This document shows, one piece after another, positions 26,557-34,313 of a DNA stretch of 64,000 nucleotides. Origin of the DNA: Hymenobacter telluris (GTDB taxonomy: Bacteria > Bacteroidota > Bacteroidia > Cytophagales > Hymenobacteraceae); assembly GCF_017313265.1 (NCBI RefSeq), contig NZ_JAFLQZ010000004.1:1-64000 (forward strand). Reading direction: 5' to 3'. Made by a program: the position numbers and the translations under genes. Within the stretch, counting starts at the first letter, position 1. The number at the start of each line of letters is the position of its first letter. The notes below the pieces were generated by a model. That model made no database searches, had not been told where the DNA came from, and saw only the letters and a list, made by a program, of their open reading frames with translations.

Positions 26557-26710
26557 CTAGAGCTAAAGTCTAGTTCCCCTCCTTAGATAAGGAGGGGTTA
26601 GGGGTGGTTGACAATTGTTGAACGACTTACTAGTTGTAATTTTTAGCTCTAGTGTTTCAACCACCCCTAGCCCCTCCTCATCTGAGGAGGGGAACTAGAC
26701 TATAGCTCTA
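26557..26710. repeat. 54-bp-arm inverted repeat with CCCCTCCTT/AAGGAGGGG hairpins
   Basis: The arms 26557-26610 and 26657-26710 are inverted near-copies. Each arm has its own hairpin: cccctcctt-agat-aaggagggg on the left and cccctcctc-atct-gaggagggg on the right, both with a 9-pair stem and a 4-base loop. The last stem pair differs in the two arms (T-A versus C-G) but stays paired, so the structure looks conserved. The gap 26502-26944 holds this element, one terminator and a promoter-like site, and no gene. Confidence 0.8.
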
Positions 26711-26802
26711 GAAAAGCGGTTTGTGATGAACTGAAGGCATAGCTCCTACCTCTCTTTCACCCATCCGTTCTGGAAAACACCCTTCCGTTTTGGTAGGGTT
26801 TC

Positions 26803-26840
26803 AAACACCTCCTGATGTAGCATCAGGAGGTGTTTTTATT
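26803..26840 (+). terminator. Rho-independent terminator before the PspA-like gene
   Basis: aaacacctcctgatg and catcaggaggtgttttt pair over 13 or more bases, followed by a T-rich run (tttttatttta). It insulates the next gene string from transcription started upstream. Confidence 0.85.
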
Positions 26841-26895
26841 TTATATCCTTAATTACCAACTAGATAAATCAATTGCAGAAAGAAAAGTAGGACGC

Positions 26896-26910
26896 GGCAC
26901 TGGTCTTGGA
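26896..26910 (+). promoter_or_regulatory. Possible sigma-54 promoter (GGCACT-N4-TTGGA)
   Basis: ggcactggtcttgga compares with the sigma-54 consensus TGGCACG-N4-TTGCA: the GG and the 10-base spacing to the second dinucleotide are right, but the -12 GC is GG. A start about 12 bases downstream would leave a 24-base leader before the PspA-like gene. A sigma-54 activator is encoded at 32.8 kb. The mismatch keeps this tentative. Confidence 0.33.
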
Positions 26911-26944
26911 TTCTGGTATCCATCACCAATTCACCAACACTCCT

Positions 26945-27934
26945 ATGAACACGCTACTTCCTACCGATCAACCCACCGATTTGCCGAAGTGGCAGCAGCC
27001 CGAGAAAGTGGCGGGGTGGGTATTTCTGGCTGGCCTTGTGGGGGCCGGCGTGTACAGCTGGGGCGTCATCGTGCCCTACCTCGTCGACATTGTGTTCGAT
27101 ACCGTGAAGCTCGGTATTGGGCTGGGGGTGCTGTTCGCCTTGTTTCTGCTGGTCACCAACCAGCGCGTGAAGGCGGGGCTATGGTACGCCGGGCAGCGCA
27201 TTTTCCGTACGGCGGCGGGCATCTTCGTCAATACCGACCCCATCGGTATCATGGAAGACTACATCCGCAACACCGAAAAGGAAGCCAAGAATATGGCCGC
27301 CGAAGTGGGCCACATTGAAGGCGCGCACGAGCTGCTCAAACGCAAGCTGACCGACAACCAAAACCAGATGCAGGACTACCTGAACCTGGCGGCCTCGGCT
27401 ACCCGCCAGGGCGAAAAAGACGCCGCCGACAGCTACGCCTCCCGCGCCGCCCAGCTCCAGGACTACAACCAGCGCCTCACGCCCATGCTCACCACCACGG
27501 CCAACGTGAGTTTGGTGATGCGCCAGATCCTGAAAGCGGCCCTGCGCCAAATCGACAACAGCAAGTTCAAAGTGGGTTTGCTGAAAGACGAATACGCCCT
27601 GGTGAAGCGCACCAGCTCGGGCATGCGGGCCGCCATGAACATCCTGCGCGGCGACCCCGACAAGAAGTACTTCTTCGACCTCGCCACCGACCGGGTGGCC
27701 CAGGACATGGCCGCCCAGCTCGGCCAGATCAAGCAGGCCATGCGCTACTCGCAGGAGTTCGTGAAGGAAATGGACATCCAGAACGGCGTGATGAGCGAGA
27801 AAGGCCAGCGCCTGCTGGGCATGTACCAGAAAGGCGACTTCAACGCCCTGATCAACGAGAAGCCGCAGCCACCGCTTACCGCCACGCAAACCCGCCAAGC
27901 CACCAACGATGCCTACTCTAGCCTGCTTGATTAG
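26945..27934 (+). CDS. Membrane-anchored PspA/IM30-like coiled-coil protein
   Basis: This 329-residue protein has two hydrophobic segments at about residues 22-45 and 52-70, then a long charged helical part. The start of that part (IFRTAAGIFVNTDPIGIMED) and YIRNTEKEAKNMAAEVGHIE look like the first helices of PspA/IM30, and GEKDAADSYASRAAQLQDYN resembles the PspA segment rich in Ala and Glu before its second hairpin. PspA proteins are ESCRT-III relatives that coat stressed membranes; the membrane helices are an addition. The start MNTLLPTDQ follows a short A-rich leader. It is first in a string with an OmpA-fused binding protein and an ABC transporter on the same strand. The PspA link is by pattern only. 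Confidence 0.6.
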   Translation: MNTLLPTDQPTDLPKWQQPEKVAGWVFLAGLVGAGVYSWGVIVPYLVDIVFDTVKLGIGLGVLFALFLLVTNQRVKAGLWYAGQRIFRTAAGIFVNTDPIGIMEDYIRNTEKEAKNMAAEVGHIEGAHELLKRKLTDNQNQMQDYLNLAASATRQGEKDAADSYASRAAQLQDYNQRLTPMLTTTANVSLVMRQILKAALRQIDNSKFKVGLLKDEYALVKRTSSGMRAAMNILRGDPDKKYFFDLATDRVAQDMAAQLGQIKQAMRYSQEFVKEMDIQNGVMSEKGQRLLGMYQKGDFNALINEKPQPPLTATQTRQATNDAYSSLLD

Positions 27935-28016
27935 CTTTTTGCTGGTGCGGCTGGTGCTCCTTGGCCTGGAATCAGCCCTGCCCAGCGCCGCCAGTCAGCC
28001 CTCGGCCCGCAGTAAT

Positions 28017-28118
28017 GCGGAAATCTGTTCCGCAACGAGCAACGCGAGTTCCTGCGCGGCAGGATCACACGGCGCGGCCCCAACTACCCGCTCTACTGGT
28101 CGCGGAACGGATTTCCGC
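28017..28118. repeat. Paired gcggaa-n5-ttccgc hairpins
   Basis: gcggaaatctgttccgc (from about 28018) and gcggaacggatttccgc (from about 28101) each fold on themselves and are inverted copies of each other with one mismatch. They sit between the PspA-like gene and the binding protein gene. Confidence 0.65.
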
Positions 28119-28180
28119 GCTACGCTTCCTTTTTCTTCCTTCTAACTCCTGACTCCTAGCTTCTAGCTCCTTCAAAAACC

Positions 28181-29962
28181 ATGACTACTCGCGGTAAAAT
28201 TGTAATTGGCCTGCTCATCGTAGTGGCCCTCTATTTCGGCATCAACAAGGTGGTTTCCAGTGGTGCCGTGTTCAAGAAAGCGGAAACGCAGTCGGTGCTG
28301 CTCAACTCCATTGAGCTGCCCACCACCGCCGGCAGCGGCAACCGGGCCACTACGGTAGTGCCGCTGGCTGACCTGCCCGGCACCACGCCCGCCGAAAAAG
28401 GCACGCCCATTACGTGGGAAGTAATGGCCTGGAACTCCCAAATGGCCGGTATGCTGGCCAACGGCGGCCCCCGCACCACCCAGGGCTCGGCCATGGCCGC
28501 CAACGGCCTCGACCTCCAGATTGTGCGCCAGGACGACGTAGCCAAAATGCAGGCCGACCTGGTGAAAAACGCCGCCGACCTCGACGCCAACCCCAGCACG
28601 CCCGGCCTGCTAGTGAGCATAATGGGCGACGGATTACCCGGCTTCTCGGCGGTGCAGGAGCAGCTCAAAAAAGTGGGCACCCAGCTCCAAATCATTCCTT
28701 ACTCGGTTGGTAAATCCTTTGGCGAAGACAAGCTGATGGGTCCGAAAGAGTGGCTCGACAACCCCAAGCTGGCCGTGGGCAAAACCATTGCCTGCTACCT
28801 GCGCGACGGTGACCAGAACATTGCCCTGAAGTGGTGCGCCGACAACGGCCTCAAAGTCAACCCCGACGAAACCACCTACGACCCCGAAGCCGTGAACTTC
28901 ATGTCGGCTTCTGACTTTTTGGTGGCCGCCGAAAAGTACATCGTTGGCAAGCCTGAGCAGCGCACCAAAGTGGTAAACGGCAAAAACACCGGCGTGAAAA
29001 TAGATGTGGTAGCCGACGCCGTAGCCACCTGGACGCCCGGCGACGTGAACATCGCCAAGCAGAAAGGCGGCCTGGTGAGCATTGTGTCCACCAAAGACTA
29101 CTCCAACCAGATGCCCAACATCATGGTGACCACCAAGCGCTGGTACGACGCCCACCAGAAAGAAGTGGCTGGCCTGATGACTGCCTTTGCCGTGGCTGGC
29201 GACCAAGTGAAGTCGCACCCCGAGGCGCTGAAACGGGCCGCTGATATTTCGGCCGATGTGTACGCCGACAAAGACAAAAACGGCGCTTACTGGCTAAAGT
29301 ACTACAAGGGCGTGAGCGAAGCCGACCGTACCGGCGAAGTGGTGGAACTCGGGGGCAGCAAGGCCTTCAACTTCGCCGACAACCTGGCCTTGTTCGGCCT
29401 CGAAGAAGGCGGCACCAACATCTACGCGTCCGTCTACAAAACCTTCGGCGACGTGCAAAGCAAGCTCTACCCCAAGGAATTACCCAACTACGTACCCCTC
29501 GACCAGATGCTGGACCTGAGCTTGCTCAAGAACATGCAAGCCCAATATAAAGGCAAAGCCGTAGCCCCCGCCGACCAACAAAAGTTTGCCGCCGACGATG
29601 AAATCCGCCGCAACGTGAGCAAACGGGCCTGGAACATCGAGTTCAACACCGGCCAAAGCTCCTTCACCCCCGCCGCCGAGCAGCAACTCAACCAGCTCTT
29701 CGACGACCTGGTAGTAGCCGGCAACCTGAAAGTAGCCGTGCACGGCCACACCGACAACGTCGGCGACCCGCAACGCAACCAGCAGCTCTCCGAAGACCGC
29801 GCCATGGCCGTGCGCGAGTGGCTGCAACAAAAAAGTACCAGCGCCTTCCCCGAAGGCCGCGTGCAAGTATACGCCCACGGCGCCACCGAACCCGTGGTAA
29901 GCAACGCCACCCCCACCGGCAAAGCCAAAAACCGCCGCGTGGAAGTGGTATTGGGCAACTAG
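28181..29962 (+). CDS. ABC-type substrate-binding protein fused to C-terminal OmpA peptidoglycan-binding domain
   Basis: This 593-residue exported protein begins with a single hydrophobic segment (IVIGLLIVVALYFGINKVV), which may be a membrane anchor because no cleavage site is obvious. Residues about 75-440 form a two-lobed periplasmic binding domain of the phosphate/NMT1-like type (ITWEVMAWNSQMAGML, MSASDFLVAAEKYIVG, VVADAVATWTPGDVNIA). Residues 480-593 are an OmpA-C domain: FNTGQSSFTPAAEQQLNQLF, HGHTDNVGDPQRNQQLSEDR and NRRVEVVL, with the Asp and Arg that bind diaminopimelate in peptidoglycan. So the ligand receptor is probably tied to both the inner membrane and the cell wall. Next downstream come its ABC permease and ATPase. 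The ligand is unknown. Confidence 0.85.
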   Translation: MTTRGKIVIGLLIVVALYFGINKVVSSGAVFKKAETQSVLLNSIELPTTAGSGNRATTVVPLADLPGTTPAEKGTPITWEVMAWNSQMAGMLANGGPRTTQGSAMAANGLDLQIVRQDDVAKMQADLVKNAADLDANPSTPGLLVSIMGDGLPGFSAVQEQLKKVGTQLQIIPYSVGKSFGEDKLMGPKEWLDNPKLAVGKTIACYLRDGDQNIALKWCADNGLKVNPDETTYDPEAVNFMSASDFLVAAEKYIVGKPEQRTKVVNGKNTGVKIDVVADAVATWTPGDVNIAKQKGGLVSIVSTKDYSNQMPNIMVTTKRWYDAHQKEVAGLMTAFAVAGDQVKSHPEALKRAADISADVYADKDKNGAYWLKYYKGVSEADRTGEVVELGGSKAFNFADNLALFGLEEGGTNIYASVYKTFGDVQSKLYPKELPNYVPLDQMLDLSLLKNMQAQYKGKAVAPADQQKFAADDEIRRNVSKRAWNIEFNTGQSSFTPAAEQQLNQLFDDLVVAGNLKVAVHGHTDNVGDPQRNQQLSEDRAMAVREWLQQKSTSAFPEGRVQVYAHGATEPVVSNATPTGKAKNRRVEVVLGN

Positions 29963-29981
29963 AGGTGAAGTGGTGAGGAAA

Positions 29982-30143
29982 AAGAACGGTCATGCTGAGC
30001 GGAGGCGCAGCCGCAGTCGAAGCATCTCGCGTGCTGACGTTGCCAAAGTATTGTCATGCTGAGGAATCGAAGCCTTTCTCTCACTTCGTTGATTTTACCA
30101 CACTAGCGAGATGCTTCGACTGCGCTCAGCATGACGTTCTTTT
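29982..30143. repeat. GTCATGCTGAGC...GCATCTCGC inverted repeat
   Basis: Left arm (aagaacggtcatgctgagc ... agtcgaagcatctcgc) and right arm (gcgagatgcttcgactgcgc ... agcatgacgttctt) are inverted copies; the left has an extra 12 bases (ggaggcgcagcc). A third partial copy (tgtcatgctgagg) is in the middle. A relative lies at 50.1 kb. It separates the binding-protein and permease genes. Confidence 0.8.
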
Positions 30144-30162
30144 GCTCTCACCACTAACAACC

Positions 30163-30939
30163 ATGAAAAACCTGTTCATCCCCAATGCCCAGCCGCGCCA
30201 GCCGGTTTTCCTGACCATGGTGGCCTGCCAGGTGCTGGTGCTGTTGGTGCTGTGGCTGCTGTATCCGCTCAAGCTGTTCCCGACGCTCGGCGAAGTACTA
30301 ACCGCCTTTCAGGACCTGGTAAGCACGCAGGGCTTGATTCAGGAGCTGTGGGCCAGCTTGACAACGGCCATTCAGGCGGTGGCCGTGGCCACGGTGCTGG
30401 CCCTGTTTATCTCCTACCTCACGGCGCTGCCGTTCTTCCGGCCCCTGGCCTACGCCGCCACCAAGCTGCGCTACCTCACCCTCACGGGCCTCACGTTCTT
30501 CATGGCCCTCATGCTTAGCTCGGGCCACCAGGTGAAGCTGTCGGTGCTGGTATTCGGGGCCACGGTGTACTTCGTGACCGGTATGACCAGCGTGATTCTG
30601 ACCACCACGCAGGAGGAAATGGACCACGCCCGCACCCTCGGCATGAGCGAGTGGCGCAGTTTTTTCGAGGTAATTGTACTCGGCAAGCTCGACGACATGC
30701 TGGAAGTGGTCCGCCAGAACTTCGCCATCATCTGGACCATGATTACGCTGGTCGAGACGCTCTACCAGTCAGAAGGCGGCATTGGGCTCCTGCTCTACAA
30801 GCAAAACCGCTACCTGCACCTGGCTGGCGTCGTGTCCATCCAATTGGTTATTCTGGCCGTGGGCGCGTTGCAAGACTACCTGTTCGTGCTCCTGCGCCGC
30901 GTGTTTTTTCCCTATTCCAGCCTTAGTACGGCGCGGTAA
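30163..30939 (+). CDS. ABC transporter permease
   Basis: This 258-residue inner-membrane protein has about six hydrophobic helices (for example VFLTMVACQVLVLLVLWLLY and AVAVATVLALFISYLTALPF). The cytoplasmic coupling loop EEMDHARTLGMSEWRSFFEV matches the EAA motif with its Gly nine to ten residues on, the contact with the ATPase. It resembles the SsuC/TauC (BPD_transp_1) branch. The start MKNLFIPNAQ is the first ATG after a repeat; the frame runs 57 codons further back into that repeat. It pairs with the preceding binding protein and following ATPase. Confidence 0.88.
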   Translation: MKNLFIPNAQPRQPVFLTMVACQVLVLLVLWLLYPLKLFPTLGEVLTAFQDLVSTQGLIQELWASLTTAIQAVAVATVLALFISYLTALPFFRPLAYAATKLRYLTLTGLTFFMALMLSSGHQVKLSVLVFGATVYFVTGMTSVILTTTQEEMDHARTLGMSEWRSFFEVIVLGKLDDMLEVVRQNFAIIWTMITLVETLYQSEGGIGLLLYKQNRYLHLAGVVSIQLVILAVGALQDYLFVLLRRVFFPYSSLSTAR

Positions 30940-30943
30940 GGAG

Positions 30944-31094
30944 TGAGGTGGTGAAGTTGTGAGATGGTGAGTTTGACGCTCTTGCCGCGCAGTCTGCGCT
31001 ACCATGATAATCTCAATCACTGACCGCACCTTTTTTCACCTCACCCAAGCGCTAGCAGAACAAAAACTCACCATCTCACCATTTCACCACCTCA
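30944..31094. repeat. 31-bp-arm inverted repeat, tgaggtggtga...gatggtgagttt
   Basis: Arms 30944-30974 (tgaggtggtgaagttgtgag...) and 31064-31094 (aaactcaccatctcacc...) are inverted near-copies enclosing 89 bases. The right arm ends six bases before the GTG of the ATPase gene, so folding would probably sequester its translation start. Confidence 0.75.
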
Positions 31095-31100
31095 CCGCCC

Positions 31101-31931
31101 GTGACACCGCTACCCCACAACTACAAAGAACCGGTCCTCACGCTGCAAGGCGTATCAATGACGTTCAACGGGGAAGTTGTTCTGCGCGACATCAATGCGC
31201 AGGTCCTCGACGTGACCCGGCCAGGCATGAACCAAGGGCAAGTGGTAGGGTTCTACGGCCGCTCCGGCATCGGCAAATCGGTGCTGTGCCGCATCATGGC
31301 CGGGCTGCTGGCCCCGAGCAGCGGCACGGTGCACGTGGGCGTCAACCAGTTGCCGGTACGGCCGGGCATGGTGGGCCTCGTGCAGCAGCGCTACCCCCTC
31401 TTCGACCACCGTACCCTCCACGACAACCTACTGGTGGCCGCCCTCCGCAAACACGCCCCCGACGAAGCGCAGCGCCAAGTTACCTCCTACCTCGACCGGT
31501 TTTGCCTCACGCCGCACCGCAAGAAATACCCGGCGCACCTCTCGGGCGGCCAACGCCAGCGCGCCGCCATTGCCCAACAACTGCTCTGCTCCGAACACCT
31601 CATCCTGCTCGACGAGCCCTTTTCCGGCCTCGACGTGGCCATGATCGACGAGGTCAAGAAGATCATCCTCGAAGTCACGACCATGGACGAGCTCAACACC
31701 GTCGTCATCGTCTCCCACGACATTGCCACCACCACCGCCCTCGCCGACCGGCTGTGGCTGCTCGGCTACGAGCGTGACGCCACCGGCCAGCTCATCCCCG
31801 GCGCCACCATCACCCAACAGCACCAATACAACCTCGCCGAAATGGGCCTGGCCTGGCACCCCAACGTGGAAGCCGAACCGGAATTCGCACAGTTTGTGGA
31901 GGAAATTAAGAGCGAGATTCGGGGAAGCTAA
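31101..31931 (+). CDS. ABC transporter ATP-binding protein
   Basis: This 276-residue cytoplasmic ATPase powers the permease encoded just before it. Seen are Walker A GRSGIGKS (about 53-60), Q-loop LVQQRYPLF, signature LSGGQRQRAAIAQQL (about 148), Walker B LILLDEPFSGLD (about 166) and H-loop VIVSHDIAT (His about 207). It matches the SsuB/TauB type in length but with an extra C-terminal stretch of 50 residues. The start is GTG (MTPLPHNYKEPVL); no ATG fits before the first strand LTLQGVSMTF. A REPIN follows directly. Confidence 0.92.
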   Translation: MTPLPHNYKEPVLTLQGVSMTFNGEVVLRDINAQVLDVTRPGMNQGQVVGFYGRSGIGKSVLCRIMAGLLAPSSGTVHVGVNQLPVRPGMVGLVQQRYPLFDHRTLHDNLLVAALRKHAPDEAQRQVTSYLDRFCLTPHRKKYPAHLSGGQRQRAAIAQQLLCSEHLILLDEPFSGLDVAMIDEVKKIILEVTTMDELNTVVIVSHDIATTTALADRLWLLGYERDATGQLIPGATITQQHQYNLAEMGLAWHPNVEAEPEFAQFVEEIKSEIRGS

Positions 31932-31948
31932 CCACTTAAACAGAACGA

Positions 31949-32069
31949 TGTAGAGACGCGACACTTCGCGTCTCGGCACTGAACGATTAGCACTGAACGA
32001 GTACCTTCATTGCCAATAGCAAACCTTATTATCGTTCAACGCCGAGACGCGAAGTGTCGCGTCTCTACA
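31949..32069. repeat. REPIN 1: perfect 29-bp inverted pair upstream of the RAYT gene
   Basis: Arms 31949-31977 (tgtagagacgcgacacttcg...) and 32041-32069 are exact reverse complements, with partial homology continuing into the flanks (tgaacga / tcgttca). Each arm alone folds as gagacgcga-cact-tcgcgtctc: 9 pairs with a 4-base loop, the classic REP hairpin size. The right arm ends 15 bases before the RAYT start codon. Confidence 0.9.
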
Positions 32070-32084
32070 ACCGTTACATCCTCT

Positions 32085-32645
32085 ATGGACGATCTTTATC
32101 GAAATCAATACCGCATAACTTCCTCTCGGCTAGCAGGCTACGACTATGGCCAGAATGGCGCCTATTTCGTGACCATTTGCACCAAGAACCGCCAGCCCTA
32201 TTTCGGTTCGATAGAAGCACCGGCCAGTAATTGGGACGCTGCTTTTTTACGGCCCACACTTCTAGGAGAAAAAGCCACGGAGTATTGGGGTGCTATTCCT
32301 CAATTTGCGCCATTCATCGAACTTGATGCCTTTATACTTATGCCGGACCATTTGCACGGTGTATTACTAGTTGACAAAGCAGAACCTGTCGACAAAATAT
32401 CTGCTCCAGCCTACGAGAATCGCTTTGGCCCACAGTCCAGCAACTTAGCCTCCGTGTTACGCGGGTTTAAATCAGCAGTAACAACTTTCGCCCGACATCA
32501 GCAGCTAGAATTTCAGTGGCAAGCTCGGTTTCACGACCGGGTTGTACGCAGTGCATTCGAGCTAGAAAAGATTCGCAACTACATCGTCACAAACCCCAGC
32601 CGGTGGGAAAAAGAGTACGAAAACGGCGAAGGCCTCTACCGCTGA
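32085..32645 (+). CDS. REP-associated tyrosine transposase (RAYT)
   Basis: This 186-residue protein belongs to the Y1 transposase (HUH) family in its single-copy domesticated RAYT branch. GAYFVTICTKNRQPYFG opens the fold, MPDHLHGVLLV (His89, His91) is the metal-binding HUH pair, and IRNYI (Tyr166) carries the nucleophile that joins to DNA. RAYTs bind hairpins of REP sequences and are linked with their spread. Here matching hairpin pairs lie on both sides of the gene (31.95-32.07 and 32.67-32.77 kb), which strongly supports the call. The start MDDLYRNQYR lies after the upstream REPIN; the frame extends into it but that part is repeat. It has no terminal inverted repeats of an IS200 mobile unit. 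Confidence 0.9.
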   Translation: MDDLYRNQYRITSSRLAGYDYGQNGAYFVTICTKNRQPYFGSIEAPASNWDAAFLRPTLLGEKATEYWGAIPQFAPFIELDAFILMPDHLHGVLLVDKAEPVDKISAPAYENRFGPQSSNLASVLRGFKSAVTTFARHQQLEFQWQARFHDRVVRSAFELEKIRNYIVTNPSRWEKEYENGEGLYR

Positions 32646-32669
32646 GCATTATGCTGTTTCAACGAACGA

Positions 32670-32770
32670 TGTAGAGACGCGACACTTCGCGTCTCCCGCA
32701 TGCTGCTGTTGTTTACAAAGGTGGGGTTCTAGTCGTTCAACGCCGAGACGCGAAGTGTCGCGTCTCTACA
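32670..32770. repeat. REPIN 2: inverted pair downstream of the RAYT gene
   Basis: Arms 32670-32695 (tgtagagacgcgacacttcg...) and 32745-32770 are exact inverted copies of the same hairpin as REPIN 1. The right arm overlaps the 5' end of an open frame leading into the sigma-54 activator, which is why that gene's start was moved to 32815. Confidence 0.88.
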
Positions 32771-32814
32771 TCGTGCCTACTTTTACTGCGGTATTATTCT
32801 TTCTCCACCCACTT

Positions 32815-34176
32815 ATGCCCTCCGGAACCCTACTCCTCATTGACGACGAACCGCGCTTGCGCCAGCTCTTGGCGCGGGTACTGGAGCTGGAAGGCTACAC
32901 GATTCTGCAAGCGCCCGATGCGCGGCGCGGGCTGGAGCTGCTGGAACAACACGCTGCCGACGTGCTGGTGGTGGTGTCCGATGTGAAGCTGCCCGATGCC
33001 AACGGCGTGGAACTGCTGCCACGCCTCAAGGTGAAAGCGCCCGATATGGAAGTCATCCTGCTCACCGCCTTCGGCACCATTCCCGACGGCGTGAAGGCCA
33101 TGAAGCAAGGCGCCTTCGACTACCTCACCAAAGGCGACTTCGAGCAGCAGCTGGTGGTGGTAGTGGACCGCGCCGCCGAAAAAGCGCGCTTGCGCCGCCG
33201 GGTGGCCGAGTTGGAGCGCAAAATGGGCCAGCGGCACAGCTTCGGTTCCATGATTGGCTCGTCGGGGGCGCTGCGGCGGGCCCAGACCATGGGCGAGCAA
33301 GTAGCAGTGACGGATAGCACCGTGTTGCTGGAAGGACCCACGGGTTCGGGCAAGGAGCTGTTTGCGCAAGCCATTCACGAGGCGAGTCCGCGCAAGTCGA
33401 AGGCCTTTGTGGCGGTAAATTGCAGCGCTTTCCCCAGGGAGCTGCTGGAATCCGAGCTGTTTGGGTACAAGAAGGGTGCGTTTACGGGGGCGCTGGCCGA
33501 CAAGAAAGGCTTGCTGGAAGAAGCCAACGGCGGCACCTTGTTCCTCGATGAAATCGGGGAGTTGGAGCTGAACGTGCAGGCCAAGTTCCTGCGGGTGCTG
33601 GAGTTGCAGCAGTTCACCAAGCTCGGCGACACCAAACCCACCAACGTGAACGTGCGCCTGGTGGCGGCCACCAACCGCAACCTCAAGCAGGAAGCCGCCG
33701 AAGGCCGTTTTCGCCCCGATTTGTACTACCGGCTGTCGGTGTTCACCATCAACGTGCCGCCGCTCAAAGACCGGCCCACCGACGTGCCCGCGCTGGCCGA
33801 CTACTTCCTGCAATACTTCGCCGCCAAGCTCTGCAAGCGCCTGCCCGGCCTCGATGCGGAATGCCTGCGTCTGCTCCAGCAATACCCCTGGCCCGGTAAT
33901 GTGCGCGAGTTGAAAAACGTGCTGGAACGCGCCGCCATCCTCGCCCCCGCCGACCAGCCCCTGGCCGCCGCCTACCTCCCCGACGAGTTCCATGCCCCGC
34001 CCGCCCCGCTCAGCCTTACCGACGCCAACCCCGACGACAACAGCCTGCGCACCGTAGAAGCCCGCCATATTCAGCTGCTACTCCACCGCACCCAGGGCAA
34101 CAAAACCGAAGCCGCCCGCCAGCTCGGCATCGGCCTGACCACGCTCTACCGCAAAGTGCAGGAGTATGGTTTGTAA
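32815..34176 (+). CDS. Sigma-54-dependent response regulator, NtrC/AlgB type
   Basis: This 453-residue transcription activator works with RNA polymerase carrying sigma-54. The receiver domain (1-120) has LLIDDEPRL and the phospho-acceptor Asp56 in VSDVKLPD, Thr in LLTAFGT and Lys in TKGDFEQ. The AAA+ domain has Walker A GPTGSGKE (175-182), the sigma-54 contact loop GAFTGA (222-227), Walker B TLFLDEIGEL and the Arg-finger region RFRPDLYYRL. A Fis-type HTH (NKTEAARQLGIGLTTLYRKV) ends the protein. The start MPSGTLLLIDDE directly precedes the first receiver strand. The next gene, 221 bases on, is a histidine kinase, its likely partner. A candidate target is the sigma-54-like site at 26896. Confidence 0.92.
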   Translation: MPSGTLLLIDDEPRLRQLLARVLELEGYTILQAPDARRGLELLEQHAADVLVVVSDVKLPDANGVELLPRLKVKAPDMEVILLTAFGTIPDGVKAMKQGAFDYLTKGDFEQQLVVVVDRAAEKARLRRRVAELERKMGQRHSFGSMIGSSGALRRAQTMGEQVAVTDSTVLLEGPTGSGKELFAQAIHEASPRKSKAFVAVNCSAFPRELLESELFGYKKGAFTGALADKKGLLEEANGGTLFLDEIGELELNVQAKFLRVLELQQFTKLGDTKPTNVNVRLVAATNRNLKQEAAEGRFRPDLYYRLSVFTINVPPLKDRPTDVPALADYFLQYFAAKLCKRLPGLDAECLRLLQQYPWPGNVRELKNVLERAAILAPADQPLAAAYLPDEFHAPPAPLSLTDANPDDNSLRTVEARHIQLLLHRTQGNKTEAARQLGIGLTTLYRKVQEYGL

Positions 34177-34190
34177 CCCGGTTTTGGCTG

Positions 34191-34288
34191 TAGAGACGCA
34201 ATATCTTGCGTCTTGTCGTTGAACGGACCGGAAGCAGGCCATCTGAAACAACGTCAGCAACGACGAGACGCAAGATATTGCGTCTCTA
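34191..34288. repeat. REPIN 3: variant pair with covarying stem
   Basis: Arms 34191-34221 and 34258-34288 are inverted copies with one mismatch. The hairpin reads gagacgcaa-tatc-ttgcgtct: relative to REPIN 1 the eighth stem pair changed from G-C to A-T on both sides, a compensatory change. It lies between the response-regulator and kinase genes. Confidence 0.85.
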
Positions 34289-34313
34289 CTCTACAGCCTG
34301 CGTACCACAACCC

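Noticed and set aside
27909..28145. 78-codon open frame between the PspA-like and binding-protein genes
   Set aside because: It overlaps the end of the PspA-like gene, runs through the paired hairpins and has Ser/Arg/Ala-rich, non-protein-like composition.
32085..32645. Active IS200/IS605 insertion sequence
   Set aside because: The Y1 transposase is of the RAYT type with REPINs around it; no left and right IS ends or TnpB/OrfB partner are seen.
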